A DNA stretch of 64,000 nt from Tetrapisispora phaffii CBS 4417 (taxonomy: Eukaryota > Ascomycota > Saccharomycetes > Saccharomycetales > Saccharomycetaceae): assembly GCF_000236905.1 (NCBI RefSeq), contig NC_016522.1, positions 806,001 to 870,000 of the forward strand. The letters are read 5' to 3'. Each line of letters starts with the position of its first letter. Position 1 is the stretch's first letter. Both the position numbers and the translations under genes were made by a program. Shown here piece by piece: positions 61,505 to 64,000 of the stretch. The notes beneath the pieces were generated by a model that was not told the origin of the DNA, made no database searches, and worked only from the letters and a program-made list of their open reading frames with translations.

Positions 61505-64000
61505 ATGAGAGATAACCACGAAGCTAATGATCAGAATGGAGATCATGAGAATGCTGATGATTGGGATTATAGTGGGAATGATGAAGGTGACGAACATTCT
61601 TCTAATAATAATCATTTAGATTCTATAGATTATGATGATTATTATGATGGTGACGAGCTACAAGATGATGATGATGCTGATGAGATGCCTGAAGATGAGG
61701 AGGAGGATGAAAATGATTATAATCATGAAAGTGATCTAGATGGTGAAATAGATATGCCTTCTTTTAGAGGTGGTGCAGCAGTTTTTGAAGAGCTTTTAGG
61801 AAATATGGGAAATTCTCACACTGTGTTCCGGAGAAATGCAGAGAGACAAAGTGGTTCAACTAATGGCGATTCTGATGGTATTACTCACATCGATGATGAT
61901 AATACAGAGACTTCCAATACAAGACAAATCCCTGGAAACATTCAGGATTTATTTTCTATGTTTCAGAATAATATGTTTACAGGTGCAATTCCAGGAGCTG
62001 GTAATTCAGGAAGAGTTAAAAGGTTAAAGAAGTTGGTTGATAATATTGTTAATGCAGAAGAGGACCCGTATATTGCTATGGAGAGTTTAAGAGAATTGTC
62101 TGAACAGTTGTTAATGATGAATCAAATAGTTATTGATAGGGTTCTGCCTGTTGAAGAGTTGCTTGAAAGTTTGATTAACATTTTTAGAAACCCACTATTG
62201 ATAGAACAATTAGAATTACAACTGATGGCAGGTCGTTGCTTGCATAGTTTATTTGAAGTCGATCCTGATTGTATGTCAATCGCTATTGAAAAGGATATTG
62301 TGGTTACTTTACAATCAAAACTTGAAGAAATTAGTTACATTGATTTGGCAGAACAAGTATTGGAAACTTTAGAATATATTTCAAGAGTCCACTGCAAAGA
62401 TATTTTGGAGGCCGGTAACTTATTGACGTACATACAATTCTTTGATTTTTTTACTATTCATGCACAAAGAAAAGCCATCTCCTGTATTGTCAATGCTTGC
62501 AGTAAATTAGAAATTAAATACTTCCCAATAATTCAGGAAATCATGCCATTACTTCAAACAATTTTTTTGCAAAATGTTGATGATAATATTATGACAAAAT
62601 TAATTAATATAATTTGTTGCATATGTGCTGGTTTGAATAAACATTTCAATTTTGATGAATTATTCACAATTGAAACCGCTAACAAAATAATATATTTAAT
62701 TTCCTCATATGATTTGTCAGTTGATAATAAGGTTAAATGCATCGATATCCTTTCGATTTTCGTTATTAAGTCTGAAGCGATATCATTAGGGTTTCTAAAC
62801 TCTAATAAGGCAGTTCCTATGGTACTTAAATGCATCGAAAATTATGAAAATAAGACCCATGCCAAAGACAATGAATCAGAAACAAAAGAAAATACCTTCT
62901 TTAATGAAACTTTAATGTTTGTTCCTGATAATTTGTTAATATCGCTTTCCAGATTTTTAACTGTTTTGCTTCCAGAAGAACCTGATAATTCGTTGACCCA
63001 TGCAAACGCACTTTTAGATAAAAGCAAATTTAAGAAAGATGAATTACAAGACATGCTGTTAGAAATGATACCAATTTTAATTGGTATTTATATCAATACT
63101 GTAGATTACAGTATTAAATCTTACGCTTCATTAGCTCTTCTAAGATCTATTTGTCAATTGAATAGTGCAAGTTTAGAAGCTGTCAAAGAAAAAATTGTTT
63201 TGCTTTTTGAGCCATCATTTTTCAAAATGCTTGAAAATAATATACATCTCACAAACAATAAACTGGAAACATATATATCTCTAGAACTATTAACAATATT
63301 AGTTGTTCTATTCTCAGATTTTGAAGCAATATTTATGGATACTATTAAAAAAGAAGGTATTCTTGATTATATTAAGTCATTATATTATAAAATTGAGCTC
63401 TTAGATGTCAAGGAGATAAACCAAATGGATGTCGATAGTGAAAATGAAACAAATAATGCAAGGGACGAGTTTAACAATGATAGTGATAATGATAGTGCCA
63501 TACAGCATAGTTATGATGAAATGAATGTTCCAGATTTTGTCAAACCTAAACTAATCAAATTTGATATTTTTAGATATGAAACTCAAGCTCAAATGACAAC
63601 TAGAGTTTTAAATATGTCTAACTTTCTATACCAAAAAGTGAAATCAGTATCTGTTGTAGAAAACGATAAAATATCTGCTATTAAAAATGTTTTAAATAAA
63701 TTAAAACAATATGATATTCAAAATTATAGCTATAATGACTGGGTTGACATATGGACACTTTTGAAATCCACAATGTTCAAAAATGGAAGCAATATTTCTA
63801 GTTATGAACTTACAACATCAGGGCTGCTGAAAACTTTGGTTGAAGTATTATCCAGTTCGGATATGCATATTAAGAGATTTTTTCTCGAAGTTTTTGAATC
63901 TAAATTAGAAGAGTTAGTTTCTATTTTACAGTCAGCTCTGTCAAAGTTAGAGGATATTTCAATTTTAGAATCTGGTCTGCAAGGCGATGAAGGTGGCATT
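61505..64000 (+). CDS. UFD4: HECT ubiquitin ligase Ufd4, N-terminal part (3' truncated by window edge)
   Basis: The frame is open from the ATG at 61505 to the last base, 832 codons with no stop. The start is very acidic (Asp/Glu/Asn-rich to about residue 80). Armadillo-like helical repeats follow from about residue 100: FRGGAAVFEELLGNM, RVKRLKKLVDNIV and EDPYIAMESLRELSEQLLMMN. This layout and the position next to MRT4 match S. cerevisiae Ufd4 (YKL010C, 1483 residues). The HECT domain lies beyond the window. Ufd4 ubiquitinates UFD-pathway fusion substrates and works with Ubr1 in the N-degron pathway. Confidence 0.93.
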   Translation, partial: MRDNHEANDQNGDHENADDWDYSGNDEGDEHSSNNNHLDSIDYDDYYDGDELQDDDDADEMPEDEEEDENDYNHESDLDGEIDMPSFRGGAAVFEELLGNMGNSHTVFRRNAERQSGSTNGDSDGITHIDDDNTETSNTRQIPGNIQDLFSMFQNNMFTGAIPGAGNSGRVKRLKKLVDNIVNAEEDPYIAMESLRELSEQLLMMNQIVIDRVLPVEELLESLINIFRNPLLIEQLELQLMAGRCLHSLFEVDPDCMSIAIEKDIVVTLQSKLEEISYIDLAEQVLETLEYISRVHCKDILEAGNLLTYIQFFDFFTIHAQRKAISCIVNACSKLEIKYFPIIQEIMPLLQTIFLQNVDDNIMTKLINIICCICAGLNKHFNFDELFTIETANKIIYLISSYDLSVDNKVKCIDILSIFVIKSEAISLGFLNSNKAVPMVLKCIENYENKTHAKDNESETKENTFFNETLMFVPDNLLISLSRFLTVLLPEEPDNSLTHANALLDKSKFKKDELQDMLLEMIPILIGIYINTVDYSIKSYASLALLRSICQLNSASLEAVKEKIVLLFEPSFFKMLENNIHLTNNKLETYISLELLTILVVLFSDFEAIFMDTIKKEGILDYIKSLYYKIELLDVKEINQMDVDSENETNNARDEFNNDSDNDSAIQHSYDEMNVPDFVKPKLIKFDIFRYETQAQMTTRVLNMSNFLYQKVKSVSVVENDKISAIKNVLNKLKQYDIQNYSYNDWVDIWTLLKSTMFKNGSNISSYELTTSGLLKTLVEVLSSSDMHIKRFFLEVFESKLEELVSILQSALSKLEDISILESGLQGDEGGI

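Overview
The window is nuclear DNA of a budding yeast in the Saccharomycetaceae. It has about 34 protein genes, nearly all intronless, with short AT-rich spacers full of (TA)n tracts. Two genes carry spliceosomal introns with textbook yeast signals (GTATGT donor, TACTAAC branch point). Gene names are given by similarity to Saccharomyces cerevisiae proteins recalled from memory; no database search was run. The provided open reading frames sometimes begin at GTG or TTG, so I moved several starts to the first in-frame ATG.

Gene order is a mosaic of three pairs of S. cerevisiae regions, each pair known as sister regions of the whole-genome duplication. Block 1 (1-22.3 kb) interleaves chrXIII YMR149-163 genes (probable INP2, YMR160W-like, ATG16, MRPS8, AIM36, YMR155W-like, NUP53, IMP1, SWP1) with chrIV YDL087-103 genes (UAP1, PMT1, SRP14, RAM1, LUC7). 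Block 2 (22.8-47.7 kb) interleaves YMR079-087 (YMR087W-like, SEG1, NAM7, SEC14) with YKL092-100 (YPF1, MTC2, two CWP1-like genes, YJU2, YJU3, BUD2). Block 3 (50.7-64 kb) interleaves YKL006-010 (RPL14, SFT1, CAP1, MRT4, UFD4) with YHL001-003 (HSE1, LAG1). Many genes expected in an unduplicated ancestor are absent. This fits a post-duplication species that lost a different set of copies from S. cerevisiae, such as the Vanderwaltozyma/Tetrapisispora side of the tree. HEM2 and IST3 sit outside their S. cerevisiae contexts and mark rearrangements.

By function the window holds ER and secretory genes (PMT1, SWP1, SRP14, YPF1, SEC14, SFT1, LAG1), cell wall genes (UAP1 and two tandem double-module Cwp1-type GPI proteins), RNA processing genes (LUC7, YJU2, IST3, NAM7), cortex and cytoskeleton genes (SEG1, BUD2, CAP1), mitochondrial genes (MRPS8, AIM36, IMP1), and ribosome genes (RPL14, MRT4). 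No tRNA, rRNA, transposon or LTR, or CRISPR array was found.

Items most worth a second look: a previously unlisted C/D-box snoRNA candidate at 53109-53200; an 18-nt telomere-repeat-like, perfect Rap1-type sequence at 57401-57418 beside a perfect 14-bp hairpin in a 1.3-kb spacer; the strikingly GC-rich AIM36 gene; tandem CWP1-like genes whose proteins each contain two Cwp1 modules; a short-chain dehydrogenase-like protein lacking its catalytic tyrosine; and repeated PAC elements, including a fused RRPE-PAC upstream of RPL14.
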